Assembly: GCA_015852425.1 (NCBI GenBank)
Contig: JAAAIG010000925.1
Coordinates: 1 to 14,592 of the forward strand
Source of the DNA: Gryganskiella cystojenkinii
Lineage: Eukaryota > Mortierellomycota > Mortierellomycetes > Mortierellales > Mortierellaceae
Length of the DNA stretch: 14,592 nt
Direction of reading: 5' to 3'
This document shows, one piece after another, positions 1-9,242 of this stretch (positions are counted from its first letter, which is position 1; every line of letters begins with the position of its first letter). The notes below the pieces were generated by a model that did no database searches, was not told the origin of the DNA, and was given only the letters and a program-made list of their open reading frames with translations. A program made the translations under genes and the position numbers.

Positions 1-321
1 TACTCTCGATTTTGGTCGATTCTGGAAAATCGGTCAAAAATCAAAGCTCAAAAATTGAAGCAAGAATCGGTCACAAACAAGAAAGGACGGCGGCTATTCA
101 TGCAGCACAGCCGATCATCATCCTCTCCTTTTTTACTTCGCTTCCTTCCGTCTCCTCGTCCAAAAACTCGTGCCTATTGCGAATCATCAGCTCTTTGAAT
201 TTTTATTTTTTTTTGGCCGTTTCATTATGGCGTTCACTGTTTAAAAAAAAGTGAAAGGGGCACAGGAGGAGAAAGATACGATTTAGAGAAAGTGTTTTAG
301 GCGTGTATATATTATATCTAT
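1..321. other. Downstream flank of the carrier gene, no gene seen
   Basis: This stretch follows the stop of the minus-strand carrier gene. It is AT-rich with several homopolymer runs. The short open frame on the plus strand has no recognisable domain and low-complexity ends, so I do not call it a gene. The only supportable element is a possible poly(A) signal for the carrier at 202-207. The left edge gives no sign of the next gene. Confidence 0.6.
202..207 (-). terminator. Candidate poly(A) signal of the carrier gene
   Basis: TTTATT on the plus strand reads AATAAA on the minus strand, about 115 nt beyond the carrier stop codon and inside an A-rich stretch of the transcript. Position and sequence fit a cleavage and polyadenylation signal. 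Fungal signals are loose, so this is only a candidate. Confidence 0.4.
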
Positions 322-1683
322 CTAGGAAGACTTGACGCGGTTCCGCATTTTATGAATAGCCAAGAAAACTGTCAACATCCAGGCAACGACCCGATCCTTG
401 ATCATGTACATGAGACCGAACGAGAAGAATCCCTTGACGACTTGACCTTGACAGCCCGAGTATAATCCAGCAATACCCTTGTCCCGGATCACGGTCTTGA
501 ACACATCCGAGATACCCTCAAAGCTCTTTTCCTTGACCTTCTCGAGGCCCTCACCTACTGGTTGACCATCAGGACTCGTGTTGAGACTACTGTTATTGTT
601 GCCTTGCTGCTCCTGTTCTTTCTCCTTGGTCTGCAACTTGGTCTTGGTCAGGATCAAAGGGTAGGTCAAGAATGAGGCAATGGCCTTGGAGAATGCACTG
701 ATGAAAAAGATCTGGAGTGAGGTCAACGACGCCGCGGCGGTCAGGAGCGATTTTGAGGGACTGCTGTTCGATTTAGCCAGGGCTTGGGTCTGTTTCGCGA
801 TAATGGTCTTCTTCATGGTTTCGAACAAGAAATAAGTGATCGAGGGGTTGATGGAGAGAATGACCGTCGGTGCATAACCGGCCCAGAATCCTGTGATACC
901 GTCCTGAGTATAGATGTCCTTGAAAATCGACCAAGCTGAGACTTTTGCCCTGACATCCTTGGCGTCGACGCCTTTCAATTGCTGTTTCTGGAGGAGATCC
1001 TTGCCCATAACCTGCTGTCGAGTCGTCACGACATGGATTGGCGCTGTAAAAAACCGGGAAATGACACCGGCCTCAGCTCCCAAAAAGAGTTCCTGGAACG
1101 TTGACAGTTGACCTGATTGACGACGATGTTCCTTGCGTTGACGGAGGGCCATGTAGACGTAGAAATACACAAAGCTTGAGGTGATGGTCGCAACAGTGTC
1201 CGAACCGAGACCCGAATAAAGAGCTGAAAACCCCTCAGAATGGTAAATCTGTCGGATCGCGTCCGGGACGGAACTATAATGAACCTTGGTGTTACGACGA
1301 ACCGAGGCCGTGGAAGAGGAAGAGGCTAGAGTTCTGGTTGTGGTCGTAGTGGTGACGATGGTCTTTGTGATCTTTTTCTTGCCATCGGCTGAAACGGTCG
1401 AGGTCGTAGCTGAAGAGGAAGACGAAGAGGAGGAAGAGGTAGGGGGCATTCCGGGTCTCTTGAACTCGATAGGGAGCTGTTGCTGATCTTCGCCTCCAGT
1501 GTCGTCCTGGTTTCCCCCAGAGCCGATCAAGAGGTGTGCCGAGGGCAAGTCGGGTTTGGAAGACGAGGACTGAGACTGGACACGGGTGGTGGCCATGTCA
1601 ACGGGGTACATGACCACGTTGGCAATCGCAGAGGCGATTCCTCCACTGAGAGCATGGCCAAGGGGAGGTAATTCGTAAGACAT
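322..1683 (-). CDS. ANT1: Peroxisomal adenine nucleotide carrier (PMP34/PMP47/Ant1-like, mitochondrial carrier superfamily)
   Basis: Single-exon gene, 453 residues. Family members sit in the peroxisomal membrane and exchange cytosolic ATP for AMP or ADP, supplying ATP for fatty-acid activation; the human member also carries CoA, FAD and NAD. Three carrier repeats are visible, with signature segments starting at P27 (PVDMATTR), P215 (PIHVVTTR) and P342 (PLILTKTK). Peroxisomal-branch hallmarks are FVYFY (about 171-175), NPSITYFLFE (about 279-288) and SKAIASFLTYP (about 332-342). The acidic residue of the signature is kept only in repeat 1 (D29); it is H217 and I344 in the others. At 453 residues it is longer than the usual 300-350. 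The excess is a Ser/Thr-rich insert at about 37-134 with runs of 9 Ser and 6 Thr, plus a Gln/Asn-rich insert at about 352-385. The start lies at the expected N-terminus and has A at -3. A mitochondrial member of the superfamily is the main alternative. Confidence 0.85.
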   Translation of the reverse strand: MSYELPPLGHALSGGIASAIANVVMYPVDMATTRVQSQSSSSKPDLPSAHLLIGSGGNQDDTGGEDQQQLPIEFKRPGMPPTSSSSSSSSSATTSTVSADGKKKITKTIVTTTTTTRTLASSSSTASVRRNTKVHYSSVPDAIRQIYHSEGFSALYSGLGSDTVATITSSFVYFYVYMALRQRKEHRRQSGQLSTFQELFLGAEAGVISRFFTAPIHVVTTRQQVMGKDLLQKQQLKGVDAKDVRAKVSAWSIFKDIYTQDGITGFWAGYAPTVILSINPSITYFLFETMKKTIIAKQTQALAKSNSSPSKSLLTAAASLTSLQIFFISAFSKAIASFLTYPLILTKTKLQTKEKEQEQQGNNNSSLNTSPDGQPVGEGLEKVKEKSFEGISDVFKTVIRDKGIAGLYSGCQGQVVKGFFSFGLMYMIKDRVVAWMLTVFLAIHKMRNRVKSS

Positions 1684-2703
1684 GATTTGATTCGGCAGAA
1701 TTGAATGGCCGAAGGGAGAGGAAAGGAGCGGAGCGAGGGGTGATGAAAAGGAGGGAAGAAGAGGAGAGATGGAACGAAGAGGATGAAGGAGTGAAAGGAG
1801 TGAATTGATGAAAGATTAAAAAAGAGGGTTGGCAACGAGATGGGTTGTCGTTTCCAGGGGGGTATGTTTGTGTGTGTATCCGAAGAAAAGACACTTTAGT
1901 CGGCTCGTCTCGTTCTCTTTGTGGGTGTCAATATTGTTTGCTCTCTAGGGGTCTGTCACCTTTGTAGGAAGCATGTGAAGTGGGGTTCAAAAAAATGAAA
2001 GGGCGATCGATTGGTTGTGGAACAAGGCAGGAGGGCACAATTGAAGCGGATATCTGAATAGTTTGTATCGATTACTCCAAGAGACTGGGAATAAATCGTT
2101 GCCACCAACTGATAATTGAAAGGAAACAGACTCCCAAGCCATTTTCGCGAAATTCCTCGCGTTTGGTCCCCAATGGTCGCGACCGACCTTTTTCTGTTGT
2201 TTTTGCGCTTTTTTGCGCAAGCATCGTACGACCTCTCCCTTTTTTCCGGGTTTGTTTTCTGAGATCCAAGTCAGTCTCCATGATTGAGTATTTCACTATT
2301 GCGCTAGCACGGTTGTCCCGCCTGTTCGCCTTGCAAGGGATGGCTGATTCCGTTCCCTTTTTTTTCCTGCTCATTTTTTTCCTGCCTTTTTTCATTTTTG
2401 CCCAGGCGGTGCTCTATGTCTCCGTCGAAGTCCCCTTTTTGCCTCTTTGTTTGTGTCTGTCCGTTGCGCTGGGATGGCGTTTGTGTTCCCTCCCCCCGTT
2501 CTCTCAGTTTTCCAGCCATTGGGACACTTTTAGACCTGGACTGCTGCAACTCTGTTTTTCTTCTTCATTCGTCTCCTCCCTCATTCACTACTCACTCCCT
2601 TCCCTTCTCCCATTCAATCCCTGCTTTCCTCTGTCACTATCTGAGTTCTCCTCCACATTACGCCTCTCTCCTTTCCCTTGCCTTTCACAACTACGCCACC
2701 GCC
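1684..2703. promoter_or_regulatory. Shared divergent promoter region of the carrier and septin genes
   Basis: About 1 kb lies between the start codons of two divergently transcribed genes. It is strongly asymmetric. From 1690 to 1830 the plus strand is GA-rich, so it is CT-rich in the direction of the carrier. From about 2380 to 2700 the plus strand is CT-rich in the direction of the septin. CT-rich tracts just upstream of transcript starts are common in filamentous fungi. A 263-codon open frame at 2163-2954 covers part of the region, but it is pyrimidine-driven (Phe/Ser/Leu-rich) and matches no family I know, so I treat it as chance. No clear TATA box is seen. The GC-rich elements at 2143-2218 are listed separately. 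Confidence 0.6.
2143..2218. promoter_or_regulatory. Cluster of CGCG/GCGC elements, including an SBF/E2F-like palindrome
   Basis: Within 76 bp there are four short elements. TTTCGCGAAA at 2143-2152 is a perfect 10-bp palindrome containing CGCGAAA, which fits the SBF consensus CRCGAAA and is E2F-like. GGTCGCGACC at 2175-2184 is another perfect 10-bp palindrome. TTTTGCGC occurs twice, at 2201-2208 and 2211-2218, exactly 10 bp apart, one helical turn. The surroundings are AT- or pyrimidine-rich, so the cluster stands out. The first element is about 550 bp upstream of the modelled septin start and about 460 bp upstream of the carrier start. Binding factors are inferred. Confidence 0.4.
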
Positions 2704-5394
2704 ATGCCTCTTGTACGTGGACAATTCATTCCGAAAGCACCTTGCAAACATGTGCAACATTACACCGCTCATGCAATGCAGCGTGGCAGGCATTGTCCTC
2801 CACAACTAACACATTCGCCTTAAACTTTTTTTTTTCTTCTTCTTTAACTCACTTTCAATGCCAATCGTTTTATTCGACATTCGATACGGGTTCCGGCCTC
2901 GACCCTTTTTTCAACACCTCGCTTTCCCGTCACCACTGTCTTCTTCGTCCTTAGGAGTTTGCCCACCAACATAAGTAACGTCCTCTCCGCCGTCCCGGTC
3001 CCCTATTCCTCAATCGATTGTCTTTATTGTTGCCTTTATTTGGTTCTCTTTTTTTAGCTACTGATTTCTCGTAATATTTTTCCTTCTACGTGCGTCATTC
3101 AACCGATAGCGGTCAGTTCCCTGATCCAGGACCCTGGAAACATCCGGTGGCACGCCCACTGGATCTCACTCATGCACTCGGTCTAGAATCCCTGCCTGGC
3201 CAACGTTTCGCCAAAGTCAAGCGGGCAGTCTTTGGTCTCAACCTCATGGTTGTTGGTACGAATATTCACCTGTACCAATGCTAACCTGGATTTGGATTTG
3301 GAAGGCCATCTTTTTAATTGCGACAATGGTTTGCACGACGAGGCTATCAGCTAATGCTATTAAACCTTCTCTTTTTCCTTTCCTGACCTCACTTTTTAGG
3401 TGAAAGTGGACTTGGAAAGACAACGTTTATGAACACGCTTTTCAACACGGATCTGAAGGAAGAGATCCTGCCGAGAAAACTTCACTCTACCGAGACCGTC
3501 AATATCGAGCCTTCTTACTACGGTAACGATGATCGAAATCTCTTGCCTTCCCTACCTACCCCTTTCGGGGACAACTGTTTTCACTGCATTTTCGGGAAAA
3601 AAACTACTTCGCACTTTAAGGTCTCAAACGGACACACACTCACTTTTTCTCAGAGGATGTCCAACTTCTATGAACAATACATTTTAGAACTGGTCGAGGA
3701 TGGCGTGACTTTGAATCTTTGCGTTGTTGATACCCCGGGCTTTGCCGATGGCATGAACAGAGAACACAAGTAAGCTTTTTTTCGATAATCGTGTCGTTGC
3801 TCGTGGTCATTGAAAAGTTGGCTCTTGTCCAATTTTTGCAAGGAGGTTCTCAACCAACCTCACAAACACGGAAAACTAGTCTGCTTTCGGTTATGACAAA
3901 ACGAACAGAGCGTTCACGATTGAGAGCGAAGTTATTAATCTCCTTCCCCTCTCATCTCTTGTCTCGTTGTTGTTTTGTCTCTCTTTTTTGGCCTTGTGTT
4001 TTTCTTTAACGCCCCTTTCGGTCTATCTCGCTCGCTTATATTCAGCCTGACTCCTATTATCGACTACATTGACCAGCAATATCAAGAATATATGACCGCG
4101 GAGCGCCATCCAGGATTCCGTCAAACGATCCCCGATACTCGTGTGCACGCTGTCCTGTATTTCATTGCACCGACCGGTCATGGGTAAGGCACAAATGTCC
4201 TTCAACGTCGGGTATACGCGGGGCTTAGTCAAATCTGGACAAAATATGTTTCGAGAGAAGGGATAGAGCAAAAAAAAAACCTAACAAACAGTGCATATCT
4301 TGGACTCAGACAGGAGTGTCAGCATGAAAAAGAGTTCTTATGGCTCAGATTTTTATTGTCAAAATCTTCATTTACTCACTTTTCCGATGTTGCTCCTCCT
4401 GATATTTAGCTTGAAAGAGCTGGACGCCAATGCACTGAAGACCTTGTCGCAAAAGGTCAACGTCATTCCTTTGATCGCCAAGGCAGATTCGTTAACAGCA
4501 GACGAAAAAATCTCGTTCAAGCGAACCTTGTTGCGCGATTTTGACGACCATCAGATCAAGACTTTTCCTTCCTCATACCCAGCGGATATCGATGGCGCAG
4601 AAGAACTTCTTGTAAGCTTTTGGGGTGTCCAAGGAGACCCCGATTTCAGGAAAAAACGACAGAATGGGCAGGGGAATGCACAATTTGAGTCTAACAAATT
4701 CTTTTTCTTGGTTGTAGCAACATGTCCCGTTCTGTGTCATTGGAAGCGACAGTTTTGCCCAAATTGGAAGCCGCCAGGTGCGCTGCAGAAGTTATCGCTG
4801 GGGACGAGTCGAAGGTAACCAGAGGAGCCAGAATCGTGAAGCGTATCCGCCGCTTGCCAATTGCAAAAAAACTGCAAACTGGCCTGATGCTAACTTGGAA
4901 AAAAAAATCTACCCTCTTTTATGCACCCTGTCGACTCTGTGCTAGTCGAGAACACGGAGCACTCGGATTTTGTTTACCTTCGGGAGCTCTTAATGTCGAC
5001 CTGTCTCCATGACCTCGTGGAGAGTACTCATGGTGTGCATTACCACAGACACCGCGCGGACGCACTCCGGTCTGTGGGAAGACCGGTTTCGATCCTGGAA
5101 TGCGATGATAGCTATGAGAGTCAGATTGAGGGCACCAAGCAGTCGAACAAACACGAGATGGAACGTCGAGAGGAAGAGATCCGTCAACAGTTTATTCAAA
5201 AGGTCCAAGACAAAGAATTCGCGTTGCGTGAACGAGAGGAGAAACTGAACGCCAAAAAGGCCGAGATGGTCGCGGAGCTTGAGCAGTACAGGGTCATGAT
5301 CGAGGCTGAGCAGAAGGAGGTCGAGGAGTTGATGTCGGTCTCACGTAACCTTACTCTGACCAAGAACGGCAGCAAATTGTTCAAAGCAAAGTAG
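2704..5394 (+). CDS. Septin GTPase with C-terminal coiled coil (8 exons)
   Basis: Septins form hetero-oligomeric filaments at the cell cortex, septa and hyphal branch points. Modelled exons: 2704-2712, 3117-3255, 3400-3522, 3688-3769, 4046-4183, 4410-4611, 4718-4814 and 4946-5394, giving 412 residues. All introns are GT-AG and every junction keeps frame. Visible motifs are the P-loop GESGLGKT (50-57), DTPGF (105-109), AKAD (187-190), the septin-unique stretch around WGRVEVEN (259-266) and a charged coiled coil at about 332-394. It has Thr/Val/Ile-rich switch wording rather than the degenerate SEPT6 type, so GTP hydrolysis is plausible. The coiled coil argues against a Cdc10-type septin; LLMSTCLHDL slightly favours a Cdc11/AspA-like one, but I do not assign the subgroup. 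The start is the weak point: ATG at 2704 has a strong context (GCCACCGCC before it) and is followed after 9 nt by GTACGT. An in-frame stop at 3072 rules out extending the second exon far upstream. Confidence 0.88.
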
Positions 5395-6216
5395 AGAAAG
5401 AAGATTTTTTTTTTTTGAAGGGACATATAGTCTCTTTCGCTCCCTTCTCTGCACTTACGTTAGCCGTGATTGAACTCCATCCCCTACCCCATACTTTTTT
5501 ATAACTTATTAATAATATTGTTCCAGTAATATCACAATGTTGCATGAAGGATAAAAAGGTGCAGTGTGAAGGTTCTTTTTTTTGATGAAGCTTGGACTTC
5601 ATTCAAAAATAAAAGTCTTTCATGTGCTTATCTCTCACGCGCACAGTCCAACTCGGGACGGCTGGGACTGAAATTGGCTCCAGTCCTGAAGGAAAAGTGA
5701 GGTGGTGGGTGAATGGGAGATCCTGGGTTTCTGCGAGGTCAAGATCTGTGACGCGAGGTGAAAGAAGTAGTAGCACAACGAGAGAGATTAGTAAAGAGAG
5801 TGAGGCGACTGAGAAGGAAGGACAGAAGAACTGTGAGCACGAAGCACGCTATCATTTTTGTTTCTCACAAGTTCCATGGTCCAGTCCATATCGTTCCCTT
5901 GGGATGTGCAAAAAAAAAAAAAAATTGACGTTGTGAGCCTGACCTTTTTTTTTTTGTTTTCAGCGAATAATGACTTTTTTCTTTCGCATCTTTGTCCCAT
6001 CACTCAATTTCTCGTTTGATTCACACATCCTCCCTCTTTTCCTTTTTATTTGCGCTTTTGACTGGGAAGCTCGATTTTGAACACCCTTCGACAACACCAG
6101 CCAAAGGAGAGCAGAAATACCCATTCCAACACACAACAAATTATACCATCCTCAGAGGAATATCGATTGCCTAGAACCCATTCAATCTTTTGCTCAATAT
6201 CCACAAACAACTGTAA
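5395..6216. other. Intergenic region between septin and Arl8
   Basis: It holds the septin 3' end and the Arl8 promoter. The first part is AT-rich and contains the poly(A) signal at 5608-5613. The middle is GA-rich without a recognisable coding frame. A run of 15 A (about 5910-5924) is followed some 20 nt later by a run of about 11 T. From about 6000 to 6060 it becomes pyrimidine-rich, as expected upstream of a fungal transcript start. No gene is seen on either strand. Confidence 0.6.
5608..5613 (+). terminator. Candidate poly(A) signal of the septin gene
   Basis: A perfect AATAAA lies 214 nt after the septin stop codon, in an A-rich stretch preceded by a T run. It is the best polyadenylation hexamer in this intergenic region. 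Confidence 0.5.
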
Positions 6217-8004
6217 ATGGCGTCCATTATCCAGTCGCTGCTTAGTTGGCTGAGGAGCTTGTTCTTCAAGGTAAGCAATCCAACCGGTTGTTCTTTCCAC
6301 CAACACCCTGAGTCCACTGTGCACACTCTGTCTTTGGACATTGTTGCATTTGACCTGGCTGAGGACCGTGTGTCCGCTCACCACTGGACTAATGAACAAT
6401 CAATCTACTCACCTTTCTCTCTCCCTCTCTCTAATCCTCCGCGGGTACCCATGTCTTCATTGATAGACCGAAATGGAGCTGACCCTTGTGGGTCTCCAGA
6501 ATAGTGGAAAAACTACCCTCGTCAATGTCATTGCCGTAAGTTGGACACCCTTCCAGAATGAAGTTTTTTTTCCAGGCTCCATGGTTTGCCACAGGAACAG
6601 GACACAACAACAGCACCACACCCTTTTTCCGTGTTAATGTTTTCGAAAAATCGCACGACAGTTGCAGGAAAAATAACCACGGGACCATCAAGGGATAGTG
6701 CAACATTTTTTATATATATCGACCAAGAGGCGAAAGACTGAATGAAGGTCATTTCCAGCTCACTCTCTTCTCGGCACAGAGATACGCTTCGTGGAAACCC
6801 ATTGCGCTGTGCTGTGCAAAGGCTGCCTTACCCACCTACCCACTCCCTCCCCTGGGCACCCTACCCGTACCTTTTCTTACCTTTGTTGACTCAGCGAAAA
6901 ACAATCAGGACAGAGGCACAACGTGGTGGCTGCTTTGCCCTGAAGACCACTTTTGCACAAAAGCCTCCTTTTCTCCCCCTTTATTTTTCGGTTCAAAAAA
7001 AGATGGTTGCTGTGGGCATGTGGGAGATCTGGTCGGCTGATGTGATATCGTCGACCCTTTCTACCTGGTGGATTTTTGCGTCACGACGACGATCGACAAG
7101 TCAAAGTCAATGAACTGTCGACGCACTCTTTTTTTTTCTGTTTGTTTTCGTCATCATCCAGCACGCGCTTTCACTGCCCAGTCTTTTTTGATATTAAGCC
7201 CGCTGTATTTCGAGCAACAGGATTCGTATGATGCAGTATATAGCAAACGAGCTGACCACGTTTCCTCTCTTGCGCTTTGTAATAATGAAATATCTTAATA
7301 GTCAGGACAATTCTCAGAGGACATGATCCCCACCGTTGGTTTCAACATGCGCAAGGTCACGAAGGGCAACGTTACTATGAAGCTCTGGGATATCGGCGGT
7401 CAGCCAAGATTCAGGAGCATGTGGGAGAGATATTGCAGAGGCGTCAATGCTATAGTGTAAGTCCGCCGCAAAGGAGTTTCCTTTTTTTTCTGAGGCAGAA
7501 CAGGGGTCTATTGAATTTGCCGTATATGAGAAAGGGAGAGGAGGTGGACCTTTGAGTTCCGCTCTTTCTTACTAAATCAACCCTTATTATTATTTTGCTC
7601 TGAAATGATTAGGTTCGTGATTGATGCTGCGGATCATGACAAGCTGGATGCAGCTAGGACAGAGCTTCGCAACCTCTTGGATAAACCTCAGCTCGCCGAG
7701 ATTCCCGTCTTGGTTCTCGGAAACAAAAACGATCTTCCCGGAGCCTTGACAGTGGAGCAGATTATTGAAATCATGTAAGGACGAGACGTGGGACACGCAC
7801 CTCCAGAGCGGAATGACTTGGATACTAGTGGCGTTTGAAGTGGCGACTGAGCTTTTACTATTTCTCTTTCGAAATCATGGATCTAATAGGAACTTGAAGC
7901 AGATTGCCAGTCGCGAAGTGTCGTGCTACTCGATTTCCGCCAAGAACCAGGTCAACATCGATATCACACTCCAATGGTTGATCAAGAAGGGCAAGGGCAA
8001 GTAA
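6217..8004 (+). CDS. arl8: Arl8-type small GTPase (5 exons)
   Basis: Arl8 is an Arf-like GTPase of lysosomes and vacuoles. In animals it recruits kinesin adaptors and the HOPS tether; the fungal role is less well known. Exons: 6217-6270, 6467-6535, 7302-7456, 7613-7774 and 7890-8004, giving 184 residues against 186 in human ARL8. Introns are all GT-AG and phases match. The N-terminus [18 protein letters not shown] is an amphipathic helix with no Gly2, so there is no myristoylation site; Arl8 proteins instead use an acetylated N-terminus. Motifs are G1 GLQNSGKT (27-34), switch I around PTVGF (51-55), switch [11 protein letters not shown] (70-78), NKND (130-133) and SAK (163-165). The blocks [19 protein letters not shown] and [10 protein letters not shown] are close to diagnostic of Arl8 rather than Arf or Arl1. 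The second intron, 766 nt, is far longer than the other three (115-196 nt). Confidence 0.97.
6536..7301 (+). other. Long second intron of the Arl8 gene
   Basis: This intron separates the P-loop exon from the switch exon. It has donor GTAAGT and an acceptor ending in AATAG. At 766 nt it is the longest intron in the window. Open frames inside it are short and match nothing I recognise. I looked for paired C/D-box or H/ACA snoRNA signals by eye and found no convincing set. It could be ordinary intron expansion or hold a regulatory element. Confidence 0.8.
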
Positions 8005-8405
8005 ATCAATCGCTCCTTCAGAAGACGACTCTAGATCGACAGAGTAAAAAAACCAAAGTAGGACAAGGGATGAGGAAGGAGGAGGAGCAAGGAGCCGAAG
8101 AGTGAAAACATCACTGGGGAGAGTATTGCTACTTTATCGGATTTTATTTATCCTCAGCAAAAAAGAGGCGACTTTTCGAACCAGGGAGTGTTTGCTTTGT
8201 GGATGGTGAAGTTTATTTTTTTATTCTGGCAAAAACATTATTCCAATTAAAATAACCAAATGAAAACAGAATTTAAATTAATTAACTGATGATCGGATTG
8301 CGCTACTACTCGCTCGAGCCTTCAACAAACGATGGATGGTACGCAGATTCCTATCTGATTTTTCGTTGATCTGATCTGCAAGCGCGTCGTGCAAAGAGAA
8401 TAAAA
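8005..8405. other. Arl8 downstream region, no gene seen
   Basis: AT-rich sequence follows the Arl8 stop. A variant poly(A) hexamer ATTAAA lies at 8246-8251, 242 nt after the stop, and an AATAAA at 8399-8404 just precedes the monooxygenase relic. From about 8285 the base composition becomes more balanced. This part may contain eroded sequence from the upstream half of the relic, but no frame here gives a recognisable match because stops interrupt all of them. Confidence 0.5.
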
Positions 8406-9071
8406 GTGCTCGAAGTATGGGAAGGTAGGCGATTTATCTTTGTTGGCCAGTTGATGTTGAGTTCCTGGCTTTGGGGCCTGGGGAATGTGATCTACGCGAT
8501 CCCAACCGCCAACATCTCCAAGGTCCACTACGAGGAAAAATTGTTCGAAAGCTGGCACCATGGCCGAACCGTACTCTTTGGTAATGGTAAATTCGCACTG
8601 AATCGTGCGCCATTTTTTTTTTTTTTCTCAAGAACGACAATTGAGGACATTTTAACAACCCTTCTTTCGCACCTGAACAAACACAATGCAAATTAGCTGC
8701 CCGCAAGATTCTGCCTGGTGCAGGTCAGCGAGCCGTCTGTTCGATACAAGACACTGTGATCTTAGCGAACGCGCTTTGCGATCTCGAATCGCTCAAACAA
8801 GATACAATCGAATCACTACATGGATCGCCGACTCGTACGCGTCAAAGAAGTCGTCGAGACCAGCAAGTTCAAAATCCTTGTGGTTAGGTAAGGGTGTCCT
8901 CTCTGGTTTTTGGGGGGGTTTTTTTTACAACCAAATAGGCTTTAGGTGACTTTCATGACACTTACGCCTCACCGAGGCAAAAGTGAAGATCTTCCTCAAA
9001 AGCCCTTCGAAACGCTCTGGACGAAAGCATTAATTAAAAAAGCCAACAAGGCAGCCGCGGCATCCGCGTGA
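8406..9071 (+). pseudogene. Decayed 3' half of a FAD-dependent monooxygenase gene
   Basis: Family enzymes (PHBH-like flavin monooxygenases) use FAD and NAD(P)H to hydroxylate aromatic or isoprenoid substrates. Recognisable pieces come in family order. The first holds VIYAIPTANISKVHYEEKLF and then SWHHGRTVLFGN, ending at a plausible intron (8587-8696). Next is AARKILPGAGQRAV, continuing to SIQDTVILANALCDLESL. After a one-base frame change near 8816 comes DRRLVRVKEVVETSKFK. A C-terminal piece from 8946 contains DLPQKPFETL and an Ala/Lys tail ending in TGA at 9069-9071. The second FAD motif, normally GDA(A/C)HK, reads GNAARK, losing Asp and His. The N-terminal Rossmann half with GxGxxG is absent, and some 50 residues are missing before the C-terminal piece. 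Stops at 8889 and 8943 and mismatched splice phase break the last join. I see no intact reading frame. Confidence 0.75.
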
Positions 9072-9242
9072 AAGGTCGTCGATTGTCTGTTTAAAGGATG
9101 TATGCGTTTCAAACTTTTGAATTTTTGTTTTGTCTTGTATAATATATAAAAAAGAACTATGCAATGTCATTACTTTTCTCTCGGCGACCAACGACTCATT
9201 ATTGCTGCGTTATTCATAACAGTCCTAAAGCTAGGACTCGCA
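9072..9242. other. Convergent intergenic spacer
   Basis: This 171-bp AT-rich spacer lies between the end of the FAD monooxygenase relic (plus strand) and the stop of the PH-FYVE gene (minus strand). It must hold the PH-FYVE 3' end, yet no perfect AATAAA is present on the minus strand. The stretch around 9137-9153, rich in TA steps, could serve as an efficiency element. Confidence 0.5.

Noticed and set aside
1286..1486. A plus-strand open frame with acidic and Val runs
   Set aside because: It is the complement of the Ser/Thr-rich insert of the carrier gene, with no independent support.
2163..2954. A 263-codon plus-strand open frame upstream of and overlapping the septin first exon
   Set aside because: It is rich in Phe, Ser, Leu and Pro because the strand is pyrimidine-rich, matches no family I know, and spans the divergent promoter and the first septin intron.
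5910..5955. A run of 15 A followed by a T run, resembling a retroposon tail or a hairpin terminator
   Set aside because: There are no target-site duplications, no retroposed coding sequence next to it, and similar homopolymers are scattered through all intergenic regions here.
7037..7050. A TGATGTGA stretch in the long Arl8 intron, considered as a C box of a C/D snoRNA
   Set aside because: It deviates from RTGATGA, and no paired D box with a closing stem was seen at a fitting distance.
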